Assembly: GCF_000513275.1 (NCBI RefSeq) | Contig: NZ_CBVJ010000040.1 | Coordinates: 1 to 33,059 of the forward strand | Length of the DNA stretch: 33,059 nt | Direction: 5' to 3' | DNA from: Paenibacillus gorillae | GTDB lineage: Bacteria > Bacillota > Bacilli > Paenibacillales > Paenibacillaceae | In this document: positions 15,343 to 24,097 of the stretch, piece by piece | Numbering within the stretch: the stretch's first letter is position 1 | Layout: each line of letters opens with the position of its first letter | Position numbers and translations under genes: made by a program | The notes under the pieces: model-generated | What the model saw: only the letters and a program-made list of their open reading frames with translations | Told to the model about the DNA's origin: nothing | Databases searched by the model: none

Positions 15343-17127
15343 CTATTTCTTCAAAGCAAGAAGCAGCGAAACCGCATCCGCCCGGGTCACAGCGGCATTA
15401 GCATCTGTCGCCTCCGCAGCTGCTGTCTTCGTTGCCAAAGCGATTATAGCAGCCGCTTCGCCCTTCGTCAGCTTCTGACTCGGAAGGAACTCGTCAACAA
15501 ATACGCCTTCTGTCCATCCTGCTTGCACAACCTGAGCAACAGAGCGGTACGCCCATGGTGCGATGGAAGCTGCATCGGCAAAAGCAAGTGCTGCTCCTTC
15601 TCCGTCCAGCTTAAGCGTCTTCGCCAGCATTACCGTGAACTCGGCACGCGTGACCGCTTCCTCCGGCTTGAAAGTACCGTTCGGATAGCCGTTTACGATG
15701 CCTGCAGCCAGCGCTTGCTGGATAGCCGCTTCAGCCGGGTGACCGGAAATGTCGGTTGATGCAATACCTGTAGGCGACCACCAGTTACCGGAAGCAACGA
15801 TCATGCTCAGCAAGCGAATCGAGTTTCCGTAGTAATAGCGGTATTCCAATGCTGTGGAATTTGCTTCTTCCGTATGGTAATCCCACAGGTCGTTCAACCA
15901 TTGCTGATTGCGCTTGTCGATCATCGCGCCAACCATGAGGGGAGCTGTAAACTCCAGATTGCCGTCCCACTCGCTCAACTTTGTCTTGCCATCAAGCGAA
16001 TAACCCGACCAGATTGCGCTCGGATCATCATGCGTGCTTTGAACGAATGCGTTTAATGAAGCCTGCTGATTATAGGCGCTTTTATCGCCTGTCAGCAAAT
16101 AATCAGACGTAATTCTCCATGGCGTGCGGCACGAATTATAGTTGTAAGCGCCGTCGAATTCCGACTCCAGGAAATGTCCGCTTTCCGTCTTCCACTCGAA
16201 CTCAGAGACCGGCTTATATTTGCCATCCTTAGCATCTCGGTAGACAAAGTCCGGCAGCAGGCCGGTTTTCGGGCTGTAGTTTTTATGCAGGTCATTAATA
16301 ATGCCATACGTAGTCGAGATGACTTTCAGCCAACGATCATCGCCTGTCGCCTTGTGGAATTCCTTCAAGTGCTGCAGCATGAAATCCGAAGGCCGGGTAG
16401 CGGGCTTGAAGCTTGGATCACTGTCGGAGCCTAGCACCCAATCGCCCAGCAGCAGATGGAAATGCTCAGGATGAACCTCGCTCTCCATAATGGCATTGAT
16501 CACTTTGACGGCTTCGCCCCGGTAATCAATTGTCCCTTTGCTGCCCCACTGTTTATCAGCAAGCAGCAGCGAGTAGGCGATGTCCATATCGCCGTCGATT
16601 GCAGAATCCGTTCCGTTGACGTCAATAATAGCACCGTCCCGGTCTGCTTGCTGCCAAGCCATCAGATCGGCATGCAGAGTGCTTGGGTGCGCGCGGAAGT
16701 AACGGTACATGCCGTCGAACAGCTTCTTCGCTTCCGGATCATGTCCGGCCATAATGGCAGTAATCATCATTCCGTAGCCATGCGCTTCGGACACGGTGAT
16801 GGCATCGTCGTTCCAGCCGCCGTCATTGTACCAGACATAATATTGGCTGGCATCGTAAGGATTGGCTTTTATGTACTTTTTCTTAAATTGATCGTAAAGC
16901 AAGCCAACTTCAGCGTCCATTTTCTTCTGCGATACATGGTTCGGTTTAATTGAGCCTGCGGCATAAGTCATATGCTGCGGAAACGGCCTAAGCGACGTCT
17001 CGGAGGAAGCGGAACCGGCAGCAGCAGCATAACCGCTTGCACTAGGAATTAGCATGAGCACTACTGCGATGGACAAAATAGCGCTCAGCATAGTAGCAGG
17101 CTTGCCAGGTTTACGAATAATCATCAT
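15343..17127 (-). CDS. Secreted GH8 glycoside hydrolase (endoglucanase/chitosanase type) with C-terminal SLH domains
   Basis: The 594-residue protein has a signal peptide (hydrophobic core about residues 12-35). The GH8 catalytic domain spans about 60-450. The proton donor Glu is E114 in VSEAHGYGM, and the conserved Asp cluster SAIDGDMDIAYSLLLA (175-190) supplies the second catalytic carboxylate. GH8 enzymes cut beta-1,4 glucans, mixed-linkage glucans or chitosan; this form resembles the Bacillus chitosanase/endoglucanase group, but the substrate is not certain. From about 458 come two S-layer homology motifs (VNGYPNGTFKPEEAVTRAEF, then WTEGVFVDEFLPSQKLTKGE) and the tail of a third (AAVTRADAVSLLLALKK). 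These normally anchor a protein to pyruvylated wall polymer. AAAGG precedes the tandem ATG start. A promoter and two AAGCGCTT operators lie upstream. Confidence 0.9.
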   Translation of the reverse strand: MMIIRKPGKPATMLSAILSIAVVLMLIPSASGYAAAAGSASSETSLRPFPQHMTYAAGSIKPNHVSQKKMDAEVGLLYDQFKKKYIKANPYDASQYYVWYNDGGWNDDAITVSEAHGYGMMITAIMAGHDPEAKKLFDGMYRYFRAHPSTLHADLMAWQQADRDGAIIDVNGTDSAIDGDMDIAYSLLLADKQWGSKGTIDYRGEAVKVINAIMESEVHPEHFHLLLGDWVLGSDSDPSFKPATRPSDFMLQHLKEFHKATGDDRWLKVISTTYGIINDLHKNYSPKTGLLPDFVYRDAKDGKYKPVSEFEWKTESGHFLESEFDGAYNYNSCRTPWRITSDYLLTGDKSAYNQQASLNAFVQSTHDDPSAIWSGYSLDGKTKLSEWDGNLEFTAPLMVGAMIDKRNQQWLNDLWDYHTEEANSTALEYRYYYGNSIRLLSMIVASGNWWSPTGIASTDISGHPAEAAIQQALAAGIVNGYPNGTFKPEEAVTRAEFTVMLAKTLKLDGEGAALAFADAASIAPWAYRSVAQVVQAGWTEGVFVDEFLPSQKLTKGEAAAIIALATKTAAAEATDANAAVTRADAVSLLLALKK

Positions 17128-17186
17128 TCATCACTGCCTTTCAATGGAATAGGTACGGAAGCCTCTATGGATGATGAAAGCATGTA

Positions 17187-17200
17187 TTTAAGCGCTTTAA
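17187..17200. promoter_or_regulatory. LacI/CcpA-type operator TTTAAGCGCTTTAA (GH8, proximal)
   Basis: The AAGCGCTT core is flanked by A/T-rich, nearly symmetrical bases and lies 60 bases before the GH8 start codon, within its transcript leader. A second copy occurs 167 bp upstream at 17354. Confidence 0.55.
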
Positions 17201-17315
17201 CTTTATGGCATGACAAAGTCAATTGCAATAGCGGTAGCGTCCCTCCTCTCCCAGACGAAAAGAATGCGCTATCACAAAAGTTCAGTCTATGCCTGCTGTT
17301 GGCTTCATACACCGT

Positions 17316-17345
17316 ATTGTAGTGTCCCGGCAATTGAATTGTCAA
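17316..17345 (-). promoter_or_regulatory. Sigma-A type promoter of the GH8 gene
   Basis: On the minus strand TTGACA (17340-17345) is followed after 18 bases by TACAAT (17316-17321). Transcription would start near 17309, giving a leader of about 180 nt. The gene-free stretch 17128-17438 holds this promoter and the two AAGCGCTT sites; I see nothing else in it. Confidence 0.7.
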
Positions 17346-17353
17346 TAATTAAA

Positions 17354-17367
17354 TTAAAGCGCTTAAA
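17354..17367. promoter_or_regulatory. LacI/CcpA-type operator TTAAAGCGCTTAAA (GH8, distal)
   Basis: A near-perfect palindrome around AAGCGCTT lies just upstream of the -35 box of the GH8 promoter (center about 50 bases before the start point). Together with the copy at 17187 it could serve looping repression; alone it could serve activation. Confidence 0.55.
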
Positions 17368-17438
17368 CTTTAGTGTTCGGATACGACTACCTGTCCCATG
17401 CATCTCACAGAAGGTACAGGCCGTAATCATCATGCAGA

Positions 17439-18135
17439 TTACGCCCGATTCTCTGACGTCTCAAGCATCGAAAGCGGCTGGTGCAGAGCCTTCCAATATT
17501 CCGGAATATCTGTTCCGGGATGGTCAGCATACATGGCTTTCAGGTGCAATGAGATCGAGGTTACTCCACCCGCGACTAATACCTCCTTGATATCTGATAC
17601 CTTTACAGGCACATCATGCCGATTAACGGTACCAAGCTGCTCTATCGGTAAAAAGATACTCAGACTCTTCCTATAACCGCAGCGGTCCGGGAATCTTGGA
17701 GAGCTGCCTGAATCGTATTTCGTCAAAAATTATGGATCCGGCGTTTGCCCGCAGCAAAGACTGCGCATCGAATGCCAGCACAGCGAAGCTTTCTTCCGGT
17801 TCTCTTCTCGAATACATATCCAGCATTTTTCTGCAGTCCCTTAAGGTCGGCCAGAAAAACACATGGCTATCCAGAAACACTCTGAATTGCTGTTGGCTGA
17901 CGGAGACATCCATCATTTTATCCGGAATTCGAAGATGAGCGTTTAACGTCATAGCAAGGCCCTCGTGTTCGATCTGTATTTGCTCCGTCCGCCGCTCGCC
18001 GCTAAATTCGGGCCGGATTATACCGCTCGGCAGCAGCTTGTCCAGCGCGGCAATCGCGTTCAAGTTCGATGCTCTCGTGAAATGGTAGAGCGTTTTTCGA
18101 TTTTCCGTCCTCGTAATAGCCTGAATAACGTCCAT
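17439..18135 (-). pseudogene. DUF7002-like protein, frameshifted
   Basis: The first frame (154 residues from ATG at 18135, behind GAGGGGGGA) begins with RKTLYHFTRASNLNAI and includes a FFWPTLRDCRKML segment, as in the uncharacterised DUF7002 family. It stops after KIPGPLRL. The next frame continues at the same place with YRKSLSIFLPIEQLGTVNRHDVPVKV and reaches 17439. Removing one T in GCGGTTATAGG (17674-17679) joins them into a protein of about 231 residues. The break is not in a homopolymer, so a real mutation is at least as likely as a sequencing error. The N-terminal His/Arg pattern recalls ADP-ribosyltransferase-like folds, but I make no functional call. Confidence 0.65.
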
Positions 18136-18174
18136 TTGGATCCCCCCTCAAATTACATTTTCTCATAGGCGCAA

Positions 18175-18232
18175 ACATAAAGAAACAGCCGAAACAAGGA
18201 GATACTCCTTACCCTAGCTGTTTCTTTATATA
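18175..18232 (-). terminator. Intrinsic terminator downstream of the germination operon
   Basis: An 11-bp inverted repeat AAAGAAACAGC/GCTGTTTCTTT (18179-18189 and 18217-18227) encloses a smaller AAGGAG/CTCCTT hairpin. Transcribed on the minus strand it closes the ger operon 25 bases after its last gene and separates it from the DUF7002-like gene. Confidence 0.65.
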
Positions 18233-18251
18233 GGCAGCAAGCTCAGCCGCC

Positions 18252-18455
18252 TTATAGACCAATCCATGTGATTATCCCGCCAATCCACCGGTTCGGGTTG
18301 AATAAATGGCCGCTAAAAATATCCCACCAGCTAACCAGAGCAAATAGAGACAGCACCAGATACACGACGATCTCCTTCATCGGTTTGCGGGTCCTGATCA
18401 AATAGATAAGACCAATCAGCAGCCCTCCCGAAATCATCAACATATATTTGATCAT
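18252..18455 (-). CDS. Small two-span membrane protein at the 3' end of the ger operon
   Basis: This 67-residue protein has two hydrophobic helices (LMISGGLLIGLIYLI at about 6-20 and IVVYLVLSLFALVSWWDIF at about 29-47) separated by a short basic loop. The ATG at 18455 overlaps the gerB-type stop codon (ATGA) and follows an AGGGA site, so it is translationally coupled to the germinant-receptor permease. Short two-span proteins of this kind are described as GerD-independent fourth subunits (GerX D-type) of some receptors. That assignment rests on position and topology only. Confidence 0.72.
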   Translation of the reverse strand: MIKYMLMISGGLLIGLIYLIRTRKPMKEIVVYLVLSLFALVSWWDIFSGHLFNPNRWIGGIITWIGL

Positions 18456-19558
18456 GCAGCCGGTCCCTTTCTTTTTCGCTTCTTGAACTTCCCGAGCATC
18501 CATAGCAACAGCGGAAGCACGATCCCGTAGAAGCATGAATACTGAAAAATATAACGTTTATCCCACGCAATGTTGCCAATGACATTGTCATTCAAAGTAA
18601 TGGCGATGCCTGCAATCAGGAAAATGAGCGGAATCGCGGCACCCGTCCTATTCTTAAGCTTAAACAGCTGGCAAATGCCGATTACAGCACAGTAGTAAGC
18701 GATACAGAGCTTAAGGAAAATCCAGATCGTCCAGCTTATGACGATTGTAGACTCCAGATTCTCGATAAATTCGGCAATCTGAAGCTCCTTCACAATCGTG
18801 TACAAAGGATAGACTTGATGTGAGCTGCGCGAGGCACCCAGAACCCCCACTGTTATCAAAACGATGCCGCTCAACAGCAGGGTTGTCACCGTCATGCCAA
18901 GGAGCAGCGCCGTTTTCAACCTGCTTTTGACATGAGGTGCGAGCATCATAATCGTTACCGTCTCGAGATAGGGAAAACCAATTACGGGTCCAGTATCCTT
19001 CATAAGCTTATTAAAGCTGCTCTGAAACATGGGCTCCAGCTTCCCCCAATCCCACTCCTTCAAGGCGCACACATAGATGGTTAGCATTACGAAAATGACG
19101 AAGGGGGTTAATATTTCGCTCGTTCTGGCAATAGTCTCGACACCCTTTATGGCAGCGTAACAGGCTATGGCGAGAAACATAATATGAAACGCGGTGATCG
19201 GCGTATTTGGCATTAGAATCGTCTTCATGAAATCACCCAAATTGCGCGTTACCCAGCTTGAGGTCTGTATGAAGTACCAAATATAAAGCAGGGCAATAAA
19301 CCCGCCAATCGGCTTGCCCGCCACTTCGACAGCCAGCTGCACGATACTCAGATTGGGATATACCTTTGCCATCCCCAGCCATATCCATAACACTGCAAGC
19401 ATAAAGACGCTAGCCAGCAGCGGAATCATCCATCCATCTTGTTTCGTAGAAGCGATCATGCTCCCCGGCCGGATGAAAAAAGCCGTTCCAAGAGAATAGT
19501 TAACGGTGATCAGGAAAAACTGCCAACCGCTTATGTGCTCCTTCAATGTACCACTCAC
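18452..19558 (-). CDS. Spore germinant receptor permease subunit (GerAB/GerBB type)
   Basis: The 368-residue integral membrane protein belongs to the spore-germination permease family (PF03845, APC superfamily). It shows about ten membrane spans and family traits such as SGWQFFLITVNYSLGTAFFIRPG at the N-terminus. In B. subtilis the B subunit binds or conducts the germinant in the spore inner membrane. It overlaps the upstream C-subunit gene by 4 bases and the downstream small membrane protein by 4 bases. The gene order here is A, C, B, small protein rather than the A, B, C order of B. subtilis. The germinant is not predictable. Confidence 0.9.
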   Translation of the reverse strand: MSGTLKEHISGWQFFLITVNYSLGTAFFIRPGSMIASTKQDGWMIPLLASVFMLAVLWIWLGMAKVYPNLSIVQLAVEVAGKPIGGFIALLYIWYFIQTSSWVTRNLGDFMKTILMPNTPITAFHIMFLAIACYAAIKGVETIARTSEILTPFVIFVMLTIYVCALKEWDWGKLEPMFQSSFNKLMKDTGPVIGFPYLETVTIMMLAPHVKSRLKTALLLGMTVTTLLLSGIVLITVGVLGASRSSHQVYPLYTIVKELQIAEFIENLESTIVISWTIWIFLKLCIAYYCAVIGICQLFKLKNRTGAAIPLIFLIAGIAITLNDNVIGNIAWDKRYIFQYSCFYGIVLPLLLWMLGKFKKRKRKGPAA

Positions 19559-20751
19559 CTTGTTTTATACGGATCCAATGTATTGCCAAACGTTTGGATA
19601 ATGAACTGGGTGGTCACATCCAACTGAGTCTCTTTCCAGCTCTCCGGGTTTCGTTTTGCTTCCGCCCAAGGCTGCCCCCGCTTCTGCTTAATCATTGCTT
19701 CGAGACCCATTATGTCCCAGCTGTTTTTTTTGCTTTTTGCAAATAGCCGCTCGCACTTCTCCCGAATCAACTTGTCGAGCTGCGATTTGATTTCCCTCAG
19801 ATTTGCTTCATCCAGCTTTACATCCTGTGTATTGTTCTCCATATGGACTTCAGCTTTCAAATGAACTCGCAATACTGCCTTGCCCTCCTCCATCACCAGT
19901 TTTTTTTGGACCGTAAAATCCTCCACTCGCAAATCGACATGTCCTTCATGCAAGGGAACCGACTGATGGAATATATGAATTTGCCCGTTGAGCAAATTGT
20001 AGTACGGCATCTCTGATGATTTCAGCCGCCCGATCATTTTACCCTGCTTGATCAACGCCCCTCCCTTCAGTAAGAAGCTGCCTTTATTGGCGTCGATCAT
20101 TTCATATTTTTTCGTATCGGTGCTGGGGACATCCTCCCCCGAGAGCGAAATGATGGGGAGCACGGTTAATATGGTGCTCTCCAGATTCTCAGCCACATGC
20201 TTGATCTGCGAGCGAGGACTGGCTTCACCCGTCTGATAAGTGCCATTATCGATAATCAAGCGGGCGTTGCGCCCAGGCAGTCTTTCCAGCGAGGTATACG
20301 TTCTCATAATAGCCGGGAGTGGTGAATCCGTTATAATCAGCGGAATCGTCGATTGACGATCATTCTGTTTTTCCAAAAAATTAAGCTGGTCAACTAGCCC
20401 TTTCCTCGCTGCACGCTCTGTGACAACCATTGCATTATAGTGAGCGAAAAACGGCGTTTTTGAAATACCGTCCGTTAACTTCGACGGATTTTCCGTCGAA
20501 TCAGACGTACGTATGCTATAAGTGTAGACCGGGGCATTGATGCCTGACGTTTTTTGCGCGGCAATCCCGGTTGGATTAATAATCTGGTAATAGAACGTAC
20601 TCCCGCCTTGCTCCGGGTTCAGATCCATGCCGACGAAATTGACGATAGCCAGCTGGTTCACTTCGATCATATCCCAACAGCCCGTCAAGCACAGCAGCGC
20701 CATTACACTGGCGAGGAACCTATGCTTCCATATCCCGCGTTTGACATTCAT
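19555..20751 (-). CDS. Spore germinant receptor lipoprotein subunit, Ger(x)C family
   Basis: The 398-residue protein carries a lipoprotein signal with lipobox LCLTGC near residues 20-25, directly followed by WDMIEVNQLAIVNFVGMD, the conserved start of Ger(x)C proteins. The C-terminal region (VHLKAEVHMENN ... KCERLFAKSKKNSWDIMGL) is the GerAC C-domain. It would sit on the outer face of the spore inner membrane as part of the receptor complex. I chose the ATG at 20751 because GGAGAGGTGAG lies just before it; an in-frame start 12 codons upstream lacks such a site. The gene follows gerA by 39 bases and overlaps the permease gene by 4. Confidence 0.9.
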   Translation of the reverse strand: MNVKRGIWKHRFLASVMALLCLTGCWDMIEVNQLAIVNFVGMDLNPEQGGSTFYYQIINPTGIAAQKTSGINAPVYTYSIRTSDSTENPSKLTDGISKTPFFAHYNAMVVTERAARKGLVDQLNFLEKQNDRQSTIPLIITDSPLPAIMRTYTSLERLPGRNARLIIDNGTYQTGEASPRSQIKHVAENLESTILTVLPIISLSGEDVPSTDTKKYEMIDANKGSFLLKGGALIKQGKMIGRLKSSEMPYYNLLNGQIHIFHQSVPLHEGHVDLRVEDFTVQKKLVMEEGKAVLRVHLKAEVHMENNTQDVKLDEANLREIKSQLDKLIREKCERLFAKSKKNSWDIMGLEAMIKQKRGQPWAEAKRNPESWKETQLDVTTQFIIQTFGNTLDPYKTR

Positions 20752-20790
20752 GCTGCTCACCTCTCCGGGTCTAGTATGTGGGGGCATATC

Positions 20791-22323
20791 TTACGGAATT
20801 CTTCGTTTCTGCTTCGTCCGATTCATGGCTGGATAGGTTTTAATTTTCGACCGTCCCCGGCGTGCAAGCACATCCTTCCAGTCTGAAACATAAGTGGGTG
20901 CGATTGGCGCTAGAAACGGAACGGTGAATGACCGCAGCGAAGCAAAATGAACGACTGCAAATAACGCCCCGCACAATATGCCGAACAGCCCCATAAAGGA
21001 GGCCAGCAGCATGAAGGCATATTGCAGAAACCGCTGCGACAGGCCAAAGTTATAGTAAGGCGCCACGAAGCTCGCAATGGCGGTTACCGCAACGACGATA
21101 ACCATCGCTGCCGAGACCAAGCCGGCTTGTACGGCCGCCTCTCCCAGTACCAGTGCCCCAACAATAGAGATCGCCTGTCCGGCGATTCTTGGCATGCGCA
21201 GACCTGCTTCCCGTAAAATTTCGAAGCTTCCCGCCATTAGAAACGCTTCAATATAGGACGGAAACGGCACACCTTCCCTTTGCGCGGAAATGCTAATTAG
21301 CAGTGAAGGAGGCAATAAGCTCTGCTGATAGATTGTGACGGCGATATAGAGCGCTGGAACGAAGATTGCCAGCAGGAAAGAAATGAAGCGAATCCACAGC
21401 ATGAAGGTTGCGATATCCGCACGCTGAAAATAATCCTCCGGCGAGGAAAAAAACTGAAAAAAGGTAATAGGACCGATCAAGGAAAGCGGGCTTCCGTCCA
21501 CCATCACAGCAACCCTTCCCTCTAACAGATGGGATACGGTAACATCCGGCCGTTCTGACTTTTGCATCATCGGCATGGGGATAAAGGTCCGATCAGAAAT
21601 ATAGTCCTCAACATAGGAAACATCCAGAATGCTGTCCGTATTAATCGCATTCAACCGCCGCCGAAATTCTTCAACGACTTCCGTTGGCGCAAGCTCCTCC
21701 ATATAGACAATAACGACACGCGATTCGGTTTTGGAGCCAATCGTAAATTGTTCAAACCGTAAGTCAGCTGCTTTGATTCTTTTGCGGATAAGGCTCAAAC
21801 TGGTAGCCATATCCTCGTTGAATGCTTCCTGCGGCCCGCGTACAGTCATCTCTGTCTCTGGCTTTGGAATCGGACGCATCGATTGCATGGACACATCCAG
21901 CTGCAAAATTTCATCCTCGCCTTTCAGCAGCAGCAAGCAATTTCCTTCCATCAGTGCTAGCACGCAATCATTCAAATCCGTGATCGTCGATGAATTCGAT
22001 ATCGGAATTTGATAGCGCAGCTCATTCATCGTCCAGTTGACGGCATCCTCTGTTGCAAAGTTTTCCGAGAAAAACCGCAATATCGTATCTTCAATTTTCC
22101 CTTTGTCGACTAGCGTATTTATAAATAGACAATGCCCTTGCCTGTCAGGCGTCAGTGCGAATGGATGATGGTTCAGATCGGGAGGATTGCCAAGTATCTC
22201 CTGAATGCTTTTGATGAACGATTCCGGGTCGTACTTATTGAATTTTACACTGCTGCTTTTGCTATTGGAGCCATTCATCCATCGTCGCCCCTTTCTCAAT
22301 GAAGTTGATTCCATTATTTCCAT
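20791..22323 (-). CDS. Spore germinant receptor subunit A (GerA family)
   Basis: The 510-residue protein has a soluble N-terminal region (about 1-285) and a membrane domain of four to five spans (about 290-470), as in GerAA/GerBA. The family signatures VMVDGSPLSLIGPITFFQFFSSPEDYFQR and SYIEAFLMAGSFEILREAGLRMP are present. It is the first gene of the germinant receptor operon, normally expressed in the forespore. The start is taken as the ATG at 22323 because GGAGGGGGTG lies directly upstream. Alternatives are the adjacent GTG at 22326 and the ATG at 22278, which has AAAGGGG 9 bases before it. I could not find a convincing sigma-G promoter in the short gap after the HAD-gene terminator. Confidence 0.9.
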   Translation of the reverse strand: MEIMESTSLRKGRRWMNGSNSKSSSVKFNKYDPESFIKSIQEILGNPPDLNHHPFALTPDRQGHCLFINTLVDKGKIEDTILRFFSENFATEDAVNWTMNELRYQIPISNSSTITDLNDCVLALMEGNCLLLLKGEDEILQLDVSMQSMRPIPKPETEMTVRGPQEAFNEDMATSLSLIRKRIKAADLRFEQFTIGSKTESRVVIVYMEELAPTEVVEEFRRRLNAINTDSILDVSYVEDYISDRTFIPMPMMQKSERPDVTVSHLLEGRVAVMVDGSPLSLIGPITFFQFFSSPEDYFQRADIATFMLWIRFISFLLAIFVPALYIAVTIYQQSLLPPSLLISISAQREGVPFPSYIEAFLMAGSFEILREAGLRMPRIAGQAISIVGALVLGEAAVQAGLVSAAMVIVVAVTAIASFVAPYYNFGLSQRFLQYAFMLLASFMGLFGILCGALFAVVHFASLRSFTVPFLAPIAPTYVSDWKDVLARRGRSKIKTYPAMNRTKQKRRIP

Positions 22324-22365
22324 CACCCCCTCCCCTCATACCCTTTCCCCTCCAGTTAAAGGCAT

Positions 22366-22398
22366 AACAAAAAGCCCCTCAGTTGGCCTGAGAGGCTT
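22366..22398 (-). terminator. Intrinsic terminator downstream of the iol/HAD operon
   Basis: On the minus strand AAGCCTCTCAG pairs with CTGAGGGGCTT around GCCAA, followed by a T-run. It lies about 55 bases after the HAD gene stop codon and ends the long iol transcript just before gerA. Confidence 0.85.
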
Positions 22399-22451
22399 AA
22401 TAGCAATCCGATTATGTTGTAAGTATAAGTGCAGTATGACAGTTCAATGAA

Positions 22452-22979
22452 TTAAGCAAGCTCAGCATTCAAGCGATCAAGCAGCTCGATCAGCTCCAGC
22501 GGCTCCTTCACTGTGTGGGTTGGACGCTCTGATTCATCAGCAGGTGTATGCGGGTAGCGCGGCGTCCAGCTTTGGAAGATACTTGTGATGCCCAGCGCAT
22601 TCGCGCCTTTCATATCACGGCTCAAGTTGTTGCCGATCATCACGATGCGCGGGTAATCAGCCTCAGAGAGGTCCAATGCGCCGACAGCGGCTTTGAACAT
22701 ACGAGGACTTGGTTTGGTTGCTTTCACAGTTTCGGAATAGATCATGGTCGTAAAGTAATCGTAAAGTCCGTTCTGCTTGAATACGTTCTTAAACGATTGC
22801 GCGTCACCGTCGGCAACCAGCGCCAGCGTGTACCCTTTCTCAACCAACGTTTTGAGCATAACGTCCGCGCCGGGAATCAAATCAGCGCTAATTACAATTC
22901 CCTCTTCGTCCCTTACTTCAGTTGATTCATCGACAATTGTGTCTCCGCTATCAAAAAATACGATCAATCTTTTTTCCAT
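22452..22979 (-). CDS. HAD-superfamily hydrolase-like protein
   Basis: This 175-residue protein shows a Rossmann-type HAD core. Motif I is FFDSGDT, motif II lies in TLALVAD, the motif III Lys is in KATKPSPRMF, and motif IV is IGNNLSRDMKGA. In motif I the second Asp of the DxDxT consensus is Gly (DSG), so phosphatase chemistry would lack the usual acid/base residue. HAD members with a DxGDT motif exist and are mostly uncharacterised. It starts 23 bases after the LacI-type gene, with GGGGAAGGG about 12 bases before the ATG at 22979, so it is probably cotranscribed with the iol genes. A role in inositol metabolism is only suggested by position. Confidence 0.8.
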   Translation of the reverse strand: MEKRLIVFFDSGDTIVDESTEVRDEEGIVISADLIPGADVMLKTLVEKGYTLALVADGDAQSFKNVFKQNGLYDYFTTMIYSETVKATKPSPRMFKAAVGALDLSEADYPRIVMIGNNLSRDMKGANALGITSIFQSWTPRYPHTPADESERPTHTVKEPLELIELLDRLNAELA

Positions 22980-23002
22980 TGTGCCAAACACCCTTCCCCC
23001 AT

Positions 23003-24013
23003 TTAATTGGCCGGCGTGCTTGTCGATTCTCTGACGATCAGCTCCGGCTGCATAACGATCCTTTGCTTAATTTCATCCGTGTTCTCTGCGCTGCGAATCA
23101 GCAAGTCGAACGCCAGCTTGACCATCTGGTCCATAGGCTGGGCAACGGTTGTAAGCGCCGGATTCGTTACGGTAGACAGGATTGTATCGTCAAAGCCGAT
23201 AATCGACAGCTGCTCCGGTACCCTTACTCCTGCTTCTTTGGCGGCTTGCAATGCCCCGATTGCTAGCAAATCGTTGCAGCAAAATATCGCCGACGGACGG
23301 TTTTCCCCGCGGATTAGTACCGCTGCCGCCCGTTTTCCGTCTTTGATGCTGGAATCGCATGAAATAATGCTCTCATCCTCGACGGCAACACCTGCCTCGA
23401 ACAAAGCGAATCTGAAGCCTCTGACCCGCTCATAACTGCTCGTGACCTTGAAATTCTCGGATAATACTGCAATTTGGCGATGCCCGCCGCCTAGCAAATG
23501 CTCGGCAGCAAGCGCTCCGCCCTTGAAATCATCCGTTAGTACACTATGCACCGGCATCGCAACGGCTTCCCTTGCGATCATGACGATCGGCAGTGATTTT
23601 TCTGCGAGCTGCGTCAAAATATCCGCATTCTCCACTCCAGTACCGATTAGAATGCCATCCACACTTTTTTGCTCCAGAAGCCGAATATATTTCTCTACTC
23701 GGTCATCCCTGTTATCCGTACTGCAGACGATGACGCTATACCCTTCGGAATGCGCCAAATCCTCTACCGTACGGGCAATCTCGGAGAAAAAGGGGTTGGA
23801 TACGTCGGGAATAAGCAGCCCGATTGTATACGTCTTTTTGCCCATCAAAGCCGAGGCGATCACACTCGGCTGATATTGCAGACGCTCCATCACTTTGAAA
23901 ATTTCGTCACGCTTTTTCTTGCTTACTTTGCCCTTGCCGTTTATCGCATTGGAGACGGTCGCTATGGAGACGCCCGCCTCCTTGGCAACATCATATATCG
24001 TGGTCGCTTTCAT
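23003..24013 (-). CDS. LacI family transcriptional regulator (putative iol operon regulator)
   Basis: The 336-residue protein has a LacI helix-turn-helix (TIYDVAKEAGVSIATVSNAING, residues 4-25), the hinge LQYQPSVIASALMG and a sugar-binding sensor domain with IGLLIPDVSNPFFSEIAR. The ATG at 24013 is supported by GAGG 6 bases before it. It follows iolB by 109 bases in the same direction, so it is likely the local regulator of inositol genes. This differs from B. subtilis, where a DeoR-type IolR does that job. A palindrome just upstream (24098-24115) may serve autoregulation, and the AAGCGCTT sites at the iolD promoter could be its other targets; CcpA could bind those too. Confidence 0.92.
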   Translation of the reverse strand: MKATTIYDVAKEAGVSIATVSNAINGKGKVSKKKRDEIFKVMERLQYQPSVIASALMGKKTYTIGLLIPDVSNPFFSEIARTVEDLAHSEGYSVIVCSTDNRDDRVEKYIRLLEQKSVDGILIGTGVENADILTQLAEKSLPIVMIAREAVAMPVHSVLTDDFKGGALAAEHLLGGGHRQIAVLSENFKVTSSYERVRGFRFALFEAGVAVEDESIISCDSSIKDGKRAAAVLIRGENRPSAIFCCNDLLAIGALQAAKEAGVRVPEQLSIIGFDDTILSTVTNPALTTVAQPMDQMVKLAFDLLIRSAENTDEIKQRIVMQPELIVRESTSTPAN

Positions 24014-24097
24014 GCCCAACCTCATTATCGTCGGATGTTAAGGACAGGCAAACGCCCCCTTACCCGGATATTATCCGATTTATCCGCTCGATTTGCA

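Noticed and set aside
17420..17446. CGTAATC/GATTACG hairpin after the DUF7002-like gene as a terminator
   Set aside because: The stem is only 7 bp and no T-run follows on the minus strand.
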